A model generated the notes under the pieces. It did not search any database. It worked only from the letters and a program-made list of their open reading frames with translations, and was not told where the DNA came from. From JAAYZQ01 sp034428935 (lineage in GTDB: Bacteria; Chloroflexota; Anaerolineae; JAAYZQ01), in contig DAOUHB010000081.1 of NCBI GenBank assembly GCA_034428935.1, positions 1-10,833 on the forward strand: DNA of 10,833 bases. The letters run 5' to 3'. Shown here piece after piece: positions 1 through 7,048 of this stretch (within the stretch, counting starts at the first letter, position 1; every line of letters starts with the position of its first letter). The translations under genes were made by a program, and so were the position numbers.

Positions 1-180
1 GGCGATCATCTCTTCGGCCGCCGTGTAGCGGCCGTTGTTGCGCATGATGCCGCCCACCAGGCCGGTGCCCAGCAGGCAGTCGGTCTTTTCCACCAGGATC
101 ACCTCGGCGCCGGCCTTTTTGGCCGCCAGCGCCGCGGCGCAACCGCCCCAGCCTCCTCCAATGACGACGATCCTAGGCAT
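1..180 (-). CDS. FAD-dependent oxidoreductase, N-terminal part (cut by window edge)
   Basis: Only the first 60 codons lie in the window; the rest runs off the left edge. The protein starts MPRIVVIGGGWGGCAAALAA, a beta-alpha-beta dinucleotide-binding fold with GGGWGG (GxGxxG type), followed at residues 29-34 by EVILVE, whose terminal Glu is the usual ligand of the FAD ribose. It is therefore a flavoprotein of the broad FAD-oxidoreductase / fumarate-reductase-like class; the substrate domain is not visible. The ATG at 178-180 follows a GGGAGGAG ribosome site and overlaps the last 8 bases of the upstream ThDP-enzyme gene (ATGCCTAG), so the two are very probably translationally coupled. It is the third gene of an operon led by a GntR regulator. 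A role in oxidising or reducing a product of the ThDP enzyme is inference. Confidence 0.85.
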   Translation of the reverse strand, partial: MPRIVVIGGGWGGCAAALAAKKAGAEVILVEKTDCLLGTGLVGGIMRNNGRYTAAEEMIA

Positions 181-1903
181 GGCTCTCCTCCCTTCTCATG
201 CCTTCGCGCTTCTGGCTCGCCTCGTGAAACTTGAGCACGGGCGGCACCTCGCCGGTCTCGCACTCGGTGACAATGTCCACAAAGGTCGGACACTCGGAAG
301 CCAGCGCCTGGCGCAGGGCCGGCTCGACCTCCTCCGGGTCCTCGACGCGCATGGCCTGCAGGCCAAAGCCCCGGGCGATGCCCGCGTAATCGACGTCGTT
401 GAATTCTACGCCGAAACAGCGCCCGTCGTGGAACAGCTCCTGGCTGACCTTGATCCAGCCAAAGCAGGCATTGTTGAACTGGATGAGGGTCACCGGCAGG
501 CCCAGGCGGCTGATGGTCTCCAGCTCGCCGGCGCTCATCCCAAAGCTCCCATCGCCCATGAGGCCGACGACGGTGGCCTTGGGGCTGGCCAGCCGGGCGC
601 CCACGACGCCGGGCAGGGCGTAGCCCAGGCCGCCATAGCCGCGGGGAATGATGATCCGCCGGCCGGCCTCGGAGCGCAGGTAGGCTGCGGCAAAGGGTGT
701 GGGCGTGCCGGCATCGGCGACGACGATGCTGCCCGCGGGCAGCAGCCGGGCCAGTGCCTGGAACACGCGCTGGGGCTTGATGGGCGCCGTGGTGGCCGCC
801 GCCTTGACCTCGAACTCGGCCCAGAAGGCAGCCATCTCCCCCCGGCATTCCAGCAGGGGGTTGGGGCGCGGCTGGGGAGCGCGGGCCCGCAGGGCGGCTG
901 CCAGGTCGGCCAGCCCGAGGCGGGCGTCGCCGGCCAGGCCGACGACGGTCTCATAGTTGCGGCCGATCTCGGTGGGATCGACGTCCAGGTGGACGATGGC
1001 CGTGCCACCGGACGTCCCGGGCAGGCTCCAGTTCTCGGTGGTCACCGAATCGGTCTTGCAGCCCACGTAGAGGATCAGGTCGGCCTGGGCCAACAGGGCA
1101 TTGGCATAGGGCCGCCCGCCGTTGCCGCCCACCACGCCCATGCTCAGCGGATGGTCCTCGGCGATGGCCCCCTTGCCGCAGATGGAGGTGCCCACCGGCG
1201 CGCCCGCCGCCTCGGCCAGGGCGGCCACCTCGGCCCAGGCGCCGGAGGTGACGGCACCGCCGCCGGCGACAATGACCGGCCGGCGCGCGGCGGCCAGGAG
1301 CGCGGCGGCCTCCTCCACGGCCGCGGGGTCGGGCCGGGTGCGATAGGCGGGATAGGTGTGGCAGGCTCCCTCGGCGTGGAGCGAAGGAGCGTCCACCCTG
1401 CCGGCCATGACGTCCATGGGCAGGGTGAGCTGCACCGCCCCCGGCCGGCCGCTGGTGGCGACGCGAAACGCCTGGCGCACGGCGGCAGGGATGCGGCCCG
1501 GCTCCTTGACCACGGTGGTCCACTTGGTGATGGGCCTGAAGAGGGCCGGCTGGTCGAGGGCGGTCAGGACGTTGCAGTCTTCGCGGCTCACGGGCGTGTC
1601 GGTCAGGAGGGCAATGACGGGGATGGATGAGGCGTGGGCCTCGGCCAGGCCAGAGGCCAGGTAGGTGGCCCCCGCCCCGCTGGGGCCCTCGCATATCCCG
1701 GGCCGGAAGCTGACCCGGGCATAGACGTCGGCCATGTAGGCGGCAGAGCGCTCGTCGCGGGCGAGGACGTGGGTGACGTCTCCCGCTGCCTGGCGCAGCG
1801 CGTCGTAAAAGGCCAGGCCGGTGTCGCCCGGAACGCCAAAGACGTATCGGACGTCGTAGGCCTTGAGCATCTCTACGAGAAGCTGGCCCCCGTCGAGTTT
1901 CAT
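173..1903 (-). CDS. Thiamine-diphosphate-dependent enzyme, acetolactate synthase-like
   Basis: The 576-aa product has the three-domain plan of the acetolactate synthase / pyruvate oxidase / benzoylformate decarboxylase superfamily, at the usual length. The N-terminal pyrimidine-binding domain (about 1-165) carries the catalytic Glu51 in ARDERSAAYMAD and a GPSGAGATYLASGLAEA segment at 73-89. The central domain spans about 190-345. The C-terminal domain binds diphosphate with GDG at 450-452 and NN at 477-478 (GDGSFGMSAGE...IQFNNACFGW), preceded by RGYGGLGYALPG at 421-432. These enzymes cleave or join carbon bonds next to a 2-oxo group. The start ATG follows a GAGGAGGG site. It lies 75 nt after the GntR gene and overlaps the flavoprotein gene by 8 nt. 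No acetolactate synthase small subunit or other branched-chain gene is nearby, so a catabolic decarboxylase or lyase role is more likely than ilvB. The exact substrate is unknown. Confidence 0.9.
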   Translation of the reverse strand: MKLDGGQLLVEMLKAYDVRYVFGVPGDTGLAFYDALRQAAGDVTHVLARDERSAAYMADVYARVSFRPGICEGPSGAGATYLASGLAEAHASSIPVIALLTDTPVSREDCNVLTALDQPALFRPITKWTTVVKEPGRIPAAVRQAFRVATSGRPGAVQLTLPMDVMAGRVDAPSLHAEGACHTYPAYRTRPDPAAVEEAAALLAAARRPVIVAGGGAVTSGAWAEVAALAEAAGAPVGTSICGKGAIAEDHPLSMGVVGGNGGRPYANALLAQADLILYVGCKTDSVTTENWSLPGTSGGTAIVHLDVDPTEIGRNYETVVGLAGDARLGLADLAAALRARAPQPRPNPLLECRGEMAAFWAEFEVKAAATTAPIKPQRVFQALARLLPAGSIVVADAGTPTPFAAAYLRSEAGRRIIIPRGYGGLGYALPGVVGARLASPKATVVGLMGDGSFGMSAGELETISRLGLPVTLIQFNNACFGWIKVSQELFHDGRCFGVEFNDVDYAGIARGFGLQAMRVEDPEEVEPALRQALASECPTFVDIVTECETGEVPPVLKFHEASQKREGMRREESHA

Positions 1904-1926
1904 GGCAACCCTCCTCGGTCACCGGT

Positions 1927-1953
1927 CCGGGCACGGCTCTGCCCCGTGCCCGG
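1927..1953. other. Intercistronic GC-rich hairpin
   Basis: In the 75-nt gap between the GntR gene and the ThDP-enzyme gene, CCGGGCACGG (1927-1936) and CCGTGCCCGG (1944-1953) form a perfect 10-bp stem with a 7-nt loop. No T-run follows on the minus strand, so it is not a classical intrinsic terminator. It ends about 10 nt before the ribosome site of the ThDP-enzyme gene. It may stabilise one end of a processed mRNA or reduce readthrough so that regulator and enzyme are made at different levels; this is inference. Confidence 0.6.
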
Positions 1954-1978
1954 CCGCCAGTCTCAGGACGCCGTCGCG

Positions 1979-2674
1979 TTATTCGTTTACGTCGCCGTCG
2001 TGCCGCTGCAAACCTGTTTCTTGCAGATCGTAGAGAACACTGAAGAGGTGGTCCCGCATGGCTTGCTCGGCAGCCCCCGGATCCCGCCGCTCGAGGGCGG
2101 CCAGGACCCGCTCATGCTCTGCGAGCGATTTCTTCAAGCGGCCGCTGATCTGGTCGGATAGGCCGCGAAAGCGCCGTAGATGATCGTCGAGGTTGCCAAT
2201 GATTACGGCCAGCCGTTCGTTGTCGATTCTTTGCCTGATGGCGTGGTGGATCTGCTGCCCGTGTTGCGAGCAGAGAACGAGGTCTCCTCCCTCCAGGGCC
2301 AGCCGGGCCTGTTCCAGGTGCCGGCCCACGGCCCGCAGCTCGTCGTCTTCGAAGAGGGTGGCGGCGATGCGCGCCGCCAAACCTTCCAGCACAGCGCGCA
2401 GCTCAAAGACCTCGCGGATGTCCTTCATGGTTACGTCGGTGACGTAGGTGCCCTTGAAAAAGACGCGCGTGACAAAGCCTTCGCGCTCCAGCTCTTGCAG
2501 GGCGTCGCGGACGGGGGTCTTGCTGATGCCCAACTGCTCGGCCAGGTTGGTCTCTACGATGGGCGAGCCCGGCTCCAGCCTGAGGGACAGGATGGCGTCC
2601 TTGATGGCGCTGTAGGCCCGGTCCTTCAACGAAGGAGAAGCATCGACACGTTCCAATTGGGCTGAGCTGCTCAC
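1979..2674 (-). CDS. GntR-family transcriptional regulator (FadR/FCD subfamily)
   Basis: The 231-aa product has an N-terminal winged helix-turn-helix (about 16-80), with LAEQLGISKTPVRDALQELE at 44-63 as the recognition region typical of GntR proteins and a wing ending GTYVTD. An all-helical FCD ligand domain follows (about 85-215). Three FCD metal-site histidines can be placed at 143/144, 187 (LAEHERVLAALE) and 209 (MRDHL). The Asp usually four residues before the first His seems absent (QHGQQIHH), so metal binding is uncertain. The GTG at 2672-2674 is the chosen start because GGAGG sits 5 nt upstream; a longer in-frame start at 2734 would put the promoter and operator inside the coding region. 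It heads the operon with the ThDP enzyme and flavoprotein and probably represses it until an organic-acid-type inducer binds. The family is sure; the ligand is unknown. Confidence 0.9.
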   Translation of the reverse strand: MSSSAQLERVDASPSLKDRAYSAIKDAILSLRLEPGSPIVETNLAEQLGISKTPVRDALQELEREGFVTRVFFKGTYVTDVTMKDIREVFELRAVLEGLAARIAATLFEDDELRAVGRHLEQARLALEGGDLVLCSQHGQQIHHAIRQRIDNERLAVIIGNLDDHLRRFRGLSDQISGRLKKSLAEHERVLAALERRDPGAAEQAMRDHLFSVLYDLQETGLQRHDGDVNE

Positions 2675-2678
2675 CGCA

Positions 2679-2684
2679 CCCTCC
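2679..2684 (-). promoter_or_regulatory. Ribosome binding site deciding the GntR start
   Basis: On the minus strand GGAGGG is followed about 4-5 nt later by GTG at 2672-2674. No comparable site exists before the longer in-frame TTG at 2734, which is part of the -35 box. Confidence 0.8.
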
Positions 2685-2686
2685 GT

Positions 2687-2702
2687 ATATCGTATACGAT
2701 AT
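2687..2702. promoter_or_regulatory. Probable GntR operator (16-bp perfect palindrome)
   Basis: ATATCGTATACGATAT is its own reverse complement. It has a GTATAC core flanked by matching arms, a form common for FadR/FCD-type GntR operators (GT...AC half-sites). It starts 3 nt downstream of the -10 box and covers the predicted transcription start (about 2699), 12 nt before the GntR start codon. A repressor bound here would block RNA polymerase, which supports autoregulation of the whole operon. Binding by the adjacent GntR protein is inferred from position and form. I saw no second copy in the window. Confidence 0.8.
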
Positions 2703-2705
2703 TCA

Positions 2706-2734
2706 ATTATAGCACAGTACGTTCCGGCTGTCAA
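2706..2734 (-). promoter_or_regulatory. Consensus sigma70 promoter of the GntR operon
   Basis: On the minus strand TTGACA (2729-2734) and TATAAT (2706-2711) are both perfect matches with a 17-nt spacer. TGC directly before the -10 also makes an extended -10 (TGnTATAAT). The predicted start of transcription, near 2699, falls inside the palindromic operator. A promoter this strong fits a gene set kept silent by a repressor. Confidence 0.9.
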
Positions 2735-2771
2735 GAGCGAATTTTCGCAGCCCGCTGCTGTTGAATCCAGT

Positions 2772-2894
2772 CCCTGCCGGGACCGCCGAGCGCCTGCTCG
2801 GCACCTCCCTCCACACGCAACCTGCCGAGCCAGCCCCTGCCGGGACCGCCGAGCGCCTGCTCGGCATCTCCCTCCACACGCAACCTGCCGAGCC
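2772..2894. repeat. Tandem 63-bp repeat, two copies, with hairpins
   Basis: Bases 2772-2831 recur at 2835-2894 with one mismatch (C2804 versus T2867), giving a period of 63 bp. Each copy holds the inverted repeat CCGAGC-GCCT-GCTCGG, and copy 1 also has GTCCC-TGCC-GGGAC just before it. The element fills the 201-bp gap between the lipoprotein stop and the GntR promoter, so it would be the 3' untranslated region of the lipoprotein mRNA. It could act as a weak terminator or mRNA stabiliser, although no T-run follows. Frames open through it on both strands because 63 is a multiple of 3, but they lack ribosome sites and I do not call them genes. Confidence 0.85.
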
Positions 2895-2935
2895 GGTGCC
2901 CGGCGATCCTGGCGCTTCGGCGGGCGACGGGCGCG

Positions 2936-3433
2936 CTATTGGGCCTGCCCGGAGGGCTGGGAGCGGGCCGCCTCGCAGGTGGTGAGGCCCGAGGTGGCCT
3001 GTAGCCTGGCCGTCGTGCCGCGCTCCAGGCGCAGCCCGTTCTCGCTTTCCACCAGGGCAAAGCTGGAGCGGACGGCGCCGTAGGCCGGCGCGCCCCAGGT
3101 CAGCTCGTAGCTGCCCGGCTCCAGCCGGCCCTGCCAGTGCAGGGGAAAGTCGCTGCCTCCGGGCTGGACGGCGGCAGTGAATTCGGGCACGGCGGCGCAG
3201 GCCACGAGGACGCCCCCCGCGTCGCGGATCTGGAGGACACCGTCCAGGGCCCCCAGGGAGCGCATGTGGATATAGCCGGCGTTGCGCACCTCGCCGACGA
3301 CGACGGTCTCGTTGCCGGGGTTGACCGACATGTGCGTGGCAAAGGTCAGGCGCGGAGTGGTATCGGCTGTGCAGCCGGCGAGTATCGACAGCAGGGCAAG
3401 CGCAAGCGCTGCCACGGTCACAAGGGATCTCAT
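2936..3433 (-). CDS. Small secreted lipoprotein, function unknown
   Basis: The 165-aa product starts MRSLVTVAALALALLSILAGC, a lipoprotein signal peptide with basic start, hydrophobic core and lipobox LAGC; Cys21 would be the lipidated residue. The mature part of about 145 residues looks like one beta-sandwich: repeated strand-like stretches (ETVVVGEVRNAGYIHM, GVLQIRDAGGVLVAC, GSYELTWGAP) resemble Ig-like or BsuPI-like domains of bacterial surface proteins. I cannot assign a function. The ATG at 3431-3433 is chosen because GAGGAGG lies 6 nt upstream and the lipobox then falls at a normal distance; an in-frame ATG at 3484 has no ribosome site. It has its own promoter and a leader of about 150 nt. 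It is probably not functionally tied to the upstream phosphate genes, although readthrough from them is possible. Confidence 0.75.
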   Translation of the reverse strand: MRSLVTVAALALALLSILAGCTADTTPRLTFATHMSVNPGNETVVVGEVRNAGYIHMRSLGALDGVLQIRDAGGVLVACAAVPEFTAAVQPGGSDFPLHWQGRLEPGSYELTWGAPAYGAVRSSFALVESENGLRLERGTTARLQATSGLTTCEAARSQPSGQAQ

Positions 3434-3591
3434 GGACAGCCTCCTCAAGGCAAGGGATGATGGTGCATTGGTGTGAGGCGCCATTGCAAGGGGACAACCG
3501 CCACGTGCCGGTCAGATTACGCCAGGTGGCCGGTCGAGTGCGAGCTCCGCTCAGCATCGGGGGGCCGGTGCACACCGTTTCGTGCAACAGT

Positions 3592-3620
3592 TTTATACAC
3601 CGGAAGGGGCACTTTGTCAA
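3592..3620 (-). promoter_or_regulatory. Sigma70 promoter of the lipoprotein gene
   Basis: On the minus strand TTGACA (3615-3620) and TATAAA (3592-3597) are 17 nt apart. The -35 begins about 10 nt after the DUF47 stop codon. Transcription would start near 3585, leaving a leader of about 150 nt before the ATG. I found no clear riboswitch, convincing leader peptide or long stem in that leader. Confidence 0.8.
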
Positions 3621-3630
3621 GGAGGATTGT

Positions 3631-4257
3631 TCAGGTAGTCTTGACGACGATGTCGTGGATGATGTTGGCCGCCTCGTCACCGCGGTCGGCGCAGTTGCTC
3701 AGGTGACGATAGATCTCCCGGAGCTTGAGCATGCTGGTCACCTGGTGTATGTCTTCCACGTCGGTGAACAGGGCGGCGATGGCCTCGCGGTAGACCCGCT
3801 CCACCCGGTTTTCCAGCGCCTTGGCGCGCGTGGCGTGCTCCACGGCCACGCCGGGGTTCTCCTTGAGGCGCTGCATGGCAAGGTGGATCTCGATGGCCGC
3901 GTCGTTCAGGAGCGACACCATCCGCCGCAAGAAATCGTTGGGCTCGACCTCCAGGATGAGCATCTCTTCCACCGTCGAGTAGGCATAGTCCATGACGTCG
4001 TCGATGGCCCGCGACAGGGCAAAGATATCCTCCCGGTCCAGGGGCGTCACAAAGGTGCGGTTCAGGTCGTCGATGAGGATGCGCCGCACCTCGTCGGCGT
4101 CCTTTTCGGCCTGGGCCACGGCGGCGGCGTGCTTCTCCGAGCCCCGTTTCATGTAGGCCTCCAGGGCGTTCATGCCCTGGAGCGTGATCTCGGCCTGGGC
4201 CGTCAGCGACTGCAAGAATTTGTCCTGTCTCGGTTTAAAGAACTCTTTCAGTCCCAC
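3631..4257 (-). CDS. DUF47 / PhoU-like Pit accessory protein
   Basis: The 208-aa, mostly helical product matches the DUF47 (PhoU_div) family in length and motifs: FVTPLDREDIFALSRAIDDV at 69-88 and REIYRHLSNCADRGDEAANI at 180-199. Acidic clusters E51/D53/D55 and D191/D194/E195 correspond to the E/D-rich helices that bind metals in PhoU-like folds. DUF47 proteins are usually encoded beside PiT permeases and are thought to regulate them in the cytoplasm. Here the gene follows the PiT gene by only 12 nt. The start is GTG (4255-4257) with an AGGGGGG site upstream; the protein then begins MGLKEFF, as is common in the family. The family assignment is firm; the regulatory mechanism is not established from sequence. 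Confidence 0.93.
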   Translation of the reverse strand: MGLKEFFKPRQDKFLQSLTAQAEITLQGMNALEAYMKRGSEKHAAAVAQAEKDADEVRRILIDDLNRTFVTPLDREDIFALSRAIDDVMDYAYSTVEEMLILEVEPNDFLRRMVSLLNDAAIEIHLAMQRLKENPGVAVEHATRAKALENRVERVYREAIAALFTDVEDIHQVTSMLKLREIYRHLSNCADRGDEAANIIHDIVVKTT

Positions 4258-4269
4258 GGTTCGTCCCCC

Positions 4270-5253
<984 letters not shown>

Positions 5254-5292
5254 GCCGGTTCCTCTCCCTCCTGTGCGTCGCCGGACCTGGCG

Positions 5293-6210
5293 TCAGGCGC
5301 CCGGCCGGCCCTCGCCCACGGCGCGCCGCAGCAGGTCGAGGCCGGCCTTGACCTGCTCTGGAGAGTTATAGTTCTGGAACTCGCAGGTGAGCAGCGCCCC
5401 GGCCGGCAGGTAGCGGGCCACCAGCTCCCAGTCCACGTTGCCCAGGCCAGCGGCCTGGTGGTCGTCGACGCCCACCACGTCGTGGAGGTGAATGCCCACC
5501 ATCCGCTGGGCAAAGCGCTGCAGCCACTCCTCGTGGGTGCCAAAGCCCAGGTTTTCGAGCACCTCGGCGTGGCCCACGTCGTGCCAGTAGCCGACGGTGT
5601 CGCCGCAGCCGAGGTTGAGCAGCTCGTCGACCTCGTCGGGCAGAGGGATCTCGAAGTAGTGGTAGCGGTTCTCGAGGCCCAGGCGCACGCCCCGCGGCTC
5701 CGCGTACTCGGCCAGCTCCAGCACGCTGCGGCGGACGGAGCGCATGTTGGCCCCGGCCCGGGCTGCCCGGGCGGCCGCCAGCCGCTCGCGGGCCGCCGCG
5801 TACTCCGGCCCGCCGGCCTTGCCCTGGCGGTAGAGCGCCACCAGCCGGAACTCTAGCTCGGGATCGACGTCCACCCGCCCGGGATGGACGATGATGGCCC
5901 CGGCTCCCAGCTCGTGGGCCAGGTCGATGCTGCGCTGCACGGCGACCACGCCCCGCCGCCTCTCGTCCTCGTCCAGCGCCGACACCAGCCAGTTGCGCGC
6001 CTTCAGGGTCCCCATCGAGACGTCGGCCGGGCACGGCTCGTGCACGCTGGTGATACAGCCGTTCAACGACAGGCCCTCCAGCATGGCCGAGTCGACCCCA
6101 TGGTTCAGCTCAAAGTGGGTAAATCCCAGGGCCTTTCCCGCATGGAAAAAATCGGCCAGCCTTTCGAACTGGCCGATGGCCCACATGGTAGACAATGCAA
6201 TATCAGACAC
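5293..6210 (-). CDS. Sugar phosphate isomerase/epimerase-like TIM barrel protein
   Basis: The 305-aa product belongs to the xylose-isomerase-like / AP-endonuclease-2 TIM-barrel superfamily. Likely metal ligands lie on successive strands: H57/E58 (SVHEPC), H109 (IIVHPG), E180 (GLENRYHY), H210/D211/H214 (YWHDVGH), H241/H243 (GIHLHD) and E277 (CEFQNY). The C-terminal segment GLGNVDWELV followed by LLTCEFQNYNSPEQ is typical of the isomerase/epimerase branch rather than endonuclease IV. The substrate cannot be read from sequence. The GTG at 6208-6210 is the start because GAGGAG sits 5 nt upstream; an in-frame ATG at 6261 would lie at or before the predicted transcription start (about 6260). The gene is first in an apparent operon with the PiT permease and DUF47 protein, an unusual partner for phosphate uptake. 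Confidence 0.85.
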   Translation of the reverse strand: MSDIALSTMWAIGQFERLADFFHAGKALGFTHFELNHGVDSAMLEGLSLNGCITSVHEPCPADVSMGTLKARNWLVSALDEDERRRGVVAVQRSIDLAHELGAGAIIVHPGRVDVDPELEFRLVALYRQGKAGGPEYAAARERLAAARAARAGANMRSVRRSVLELAEYAEPRGVRLGLENRYHYFEIPLPDEVDELLNLGCGDTVGYWHDVGHAEVLENLGFGTHEEWLQRFAQRMVGIHLHDVVGVDDHQAAGLGNVDWELVARYLPAGALLTCEFQNYNSPEQVKAGLDLLRRAVGEGRPGA

Positions 6211-6215
6211 TATCG

Positions 6216-6221
6216 CTCCTC
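6216..6221 (-). promoter_or_regulatory. Ribosome binding site deciding the isomerase-like start
   Basis: On the minus strand GAGGAG lies 5 nt before GTG at 6208-6210. The alternative ATG at 6261 has no such site and sits at the predicted transcription start. Confidence 0.8.
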
Positions 6222-6266
6222 GACGAGTTGGGTTTGAACCCTCCGGGGCAGTTTCCAACATGAAAG

Positions 6267-6295
6267 ATTATACAACAACTCTGCCGATTTGTCAA
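6267..6295 (-). promoter_or_regulatory. Consensus sigma70 promoter of the isomerase-pit-DUF47 operon
   Basis: On the minus strand TTGACA (6290-6295) and TATAAT (6267-6272) are both perfect, with a 17-nt spacer. Transcription would start near 6260, giving a 50-nt leader. The surrounding 6255-6305 segment is locally AT-rich. No operator-like palindrome is evident, which suggests constitutive expression. Confidence 0.9.
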
Positions 6296-6316
6296 ATAAA
6301 ATTTCAGAACCCCGGC

Positions 6317-7048
6317 TCAATCATCGTACCCGGTCACGATCACCCGCACCTCTTCAAAGCCCAGGGCCGACAGCAGTTGCTCGTAGTACGAGCGCCCGTC
6401 GCGGGCCGCCTGCTCCAGGATGCCGTTGCGCAGGCCGTACTCGACGAGCAGATCGCGGCCCGTGGGCAAGATCTCGCTCTGGTAGGCCTCCAGGTCGTCG
6501 CGGCAGATAAAGCCGGGGCAGGTGTCGCGCTGGGACAGGATGTAGCTGTTCTCAAAGTCGATGGACACCTGGTCGCGAAACACCTCCGGCGGTGGCAGCG
6601 TCAACTGCACGCGCCGGCCGTCGCTGCTGATCCACAGGTCGTCCACCGAGAGCTGCTGCAGGTCCAGGCCGGCCGGCACGTGCCCGCGGATGAGCATGAC
6701 GAACTCTTGCCTGACGCCCAGGGAGCCCAGGAAGCCCTCGGGCGCCTCGGTGTAGCGCACGTCCACGGCATTGTAGTGCTGGACGAGGACCTGCTTGTTG
6801 ACCCGCTGCACGCGCTCCAGGATGGCTGCCCGCGAGGCAATGTCCGAGGCGGTCTCGGGCCGGCCGGCGGGCGTCGCCTCCGGCGGCGCCAGGCGATCGG
6901 TCACGGCGTTGTACAGCCAGGCGGCGATGAGCACCACGGCCACCAGGGCCAGGGCGTTGCGGGCGATGACCCACACCTGCCGCAGGCAAGATCGCGGCTC
7001 GGCCGTCTCGGTCTCGTAGATTTCTTCGGTCTCGAACGTCTCATCCAT
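6317..7048 (-). CDS. Membrane-anchored DUF4230 protein (second of a pair)
   Basis: The 243-aa product has an acidic N-terminal cytoplasmic tail (1-20, rich in Glu/Thr), one membrane helix (about 29-47), a short linker, and an extracytoplasmic DUF4230-type domain (about 70-240). Family-like features are VMLIRGHVPAGLDLQQLSVD (117-136), the LPPPEVF strand-turn (151-157) and a closing helix plus strand, YYEQLLSALGFEEVRVIV (221-238). Cys177 and Cys182 flank a small loop and could form a disulfide. DUF4230 has no established biochemical role. The start ATG overlaps the end of the upstream paralogous gene by 8 nt (ATGGATGA), so the two are probably translationally coupled. No clear terminator follows; the isomerase promoter begins 22 nt after the stop. 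The family call rests on my reading of motifs, without a profile search. Confidence 0.8.
   Translation of the reverse strand: MDETFETEEIYETETAEPRSCLRQVWVIARNALALVAVVLIAAWLYNAVTDRLAPPEATPAGRPETASDIASRAAILERVQRVNKQVLVQHYNAVDVRYTEAPEGFLGSLGVRQEFVMLIRGHVPAGLDLQQLSVDDLWISSDGRRVQLTLPPPEVFRDQVSIDFENSYILSQRDTCPGFICRDDLEAYQSEILPTGRDLLVEYGLRNGILEQAARDGRSYYEQLLSALGFEEVRVIVTGYDD

Noticed and set aside
35..1630. Long open frame on the plus strand opposite the ThDP enzyme
   Set aside because: Low-complexity antisense shadow of a clearly recognisable enzyme; no plus-strand promoter or ribosome site seen.
1979..1987. TTATTCGTT shared with the AT-rich inverted repeat at 10501
   Set aside because: A 9-base match at a stop codon is compatible with chance; the rest of the element is not present.
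2675..2734. Longer in-frame start (TTG at 2734) for the GntR gene
   Set aside because: That TTG is the first half of the -35 box, and the extension would contain the -10 and the operator. No ribosome site precedes it, while GTG at 2674 has a good one.
2772..2894. CRISPR array
   Set aside because: Only two directly abutting 63-bp copies with no unique spacers and no cas genes; this is a tandem duplication.
3434..3484. ATG at 3484 as start of the lipoprotein
   Set aside because: No ribosome site, and it would put 17 polar residues before a normal signal peptide. ATG at 3433 has GAGGAGG and a proper lipobox distance.
6222..6245. GGTTCAAACCC string resembling a tRNA T-arm
   Set aside because: No matching acceptor, D-arm or anticodon arm can be built around it; it lies in the short leader of the isomerase-like gene.
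6211..6261. ATG at 6261 as start of the isomerase-like gene
   Set aside because: It sits at the predicted transcription start with no ribosome site. GTG at 6210 has GAGGAG 5 nt upstream and begins right at the first barrel strand.
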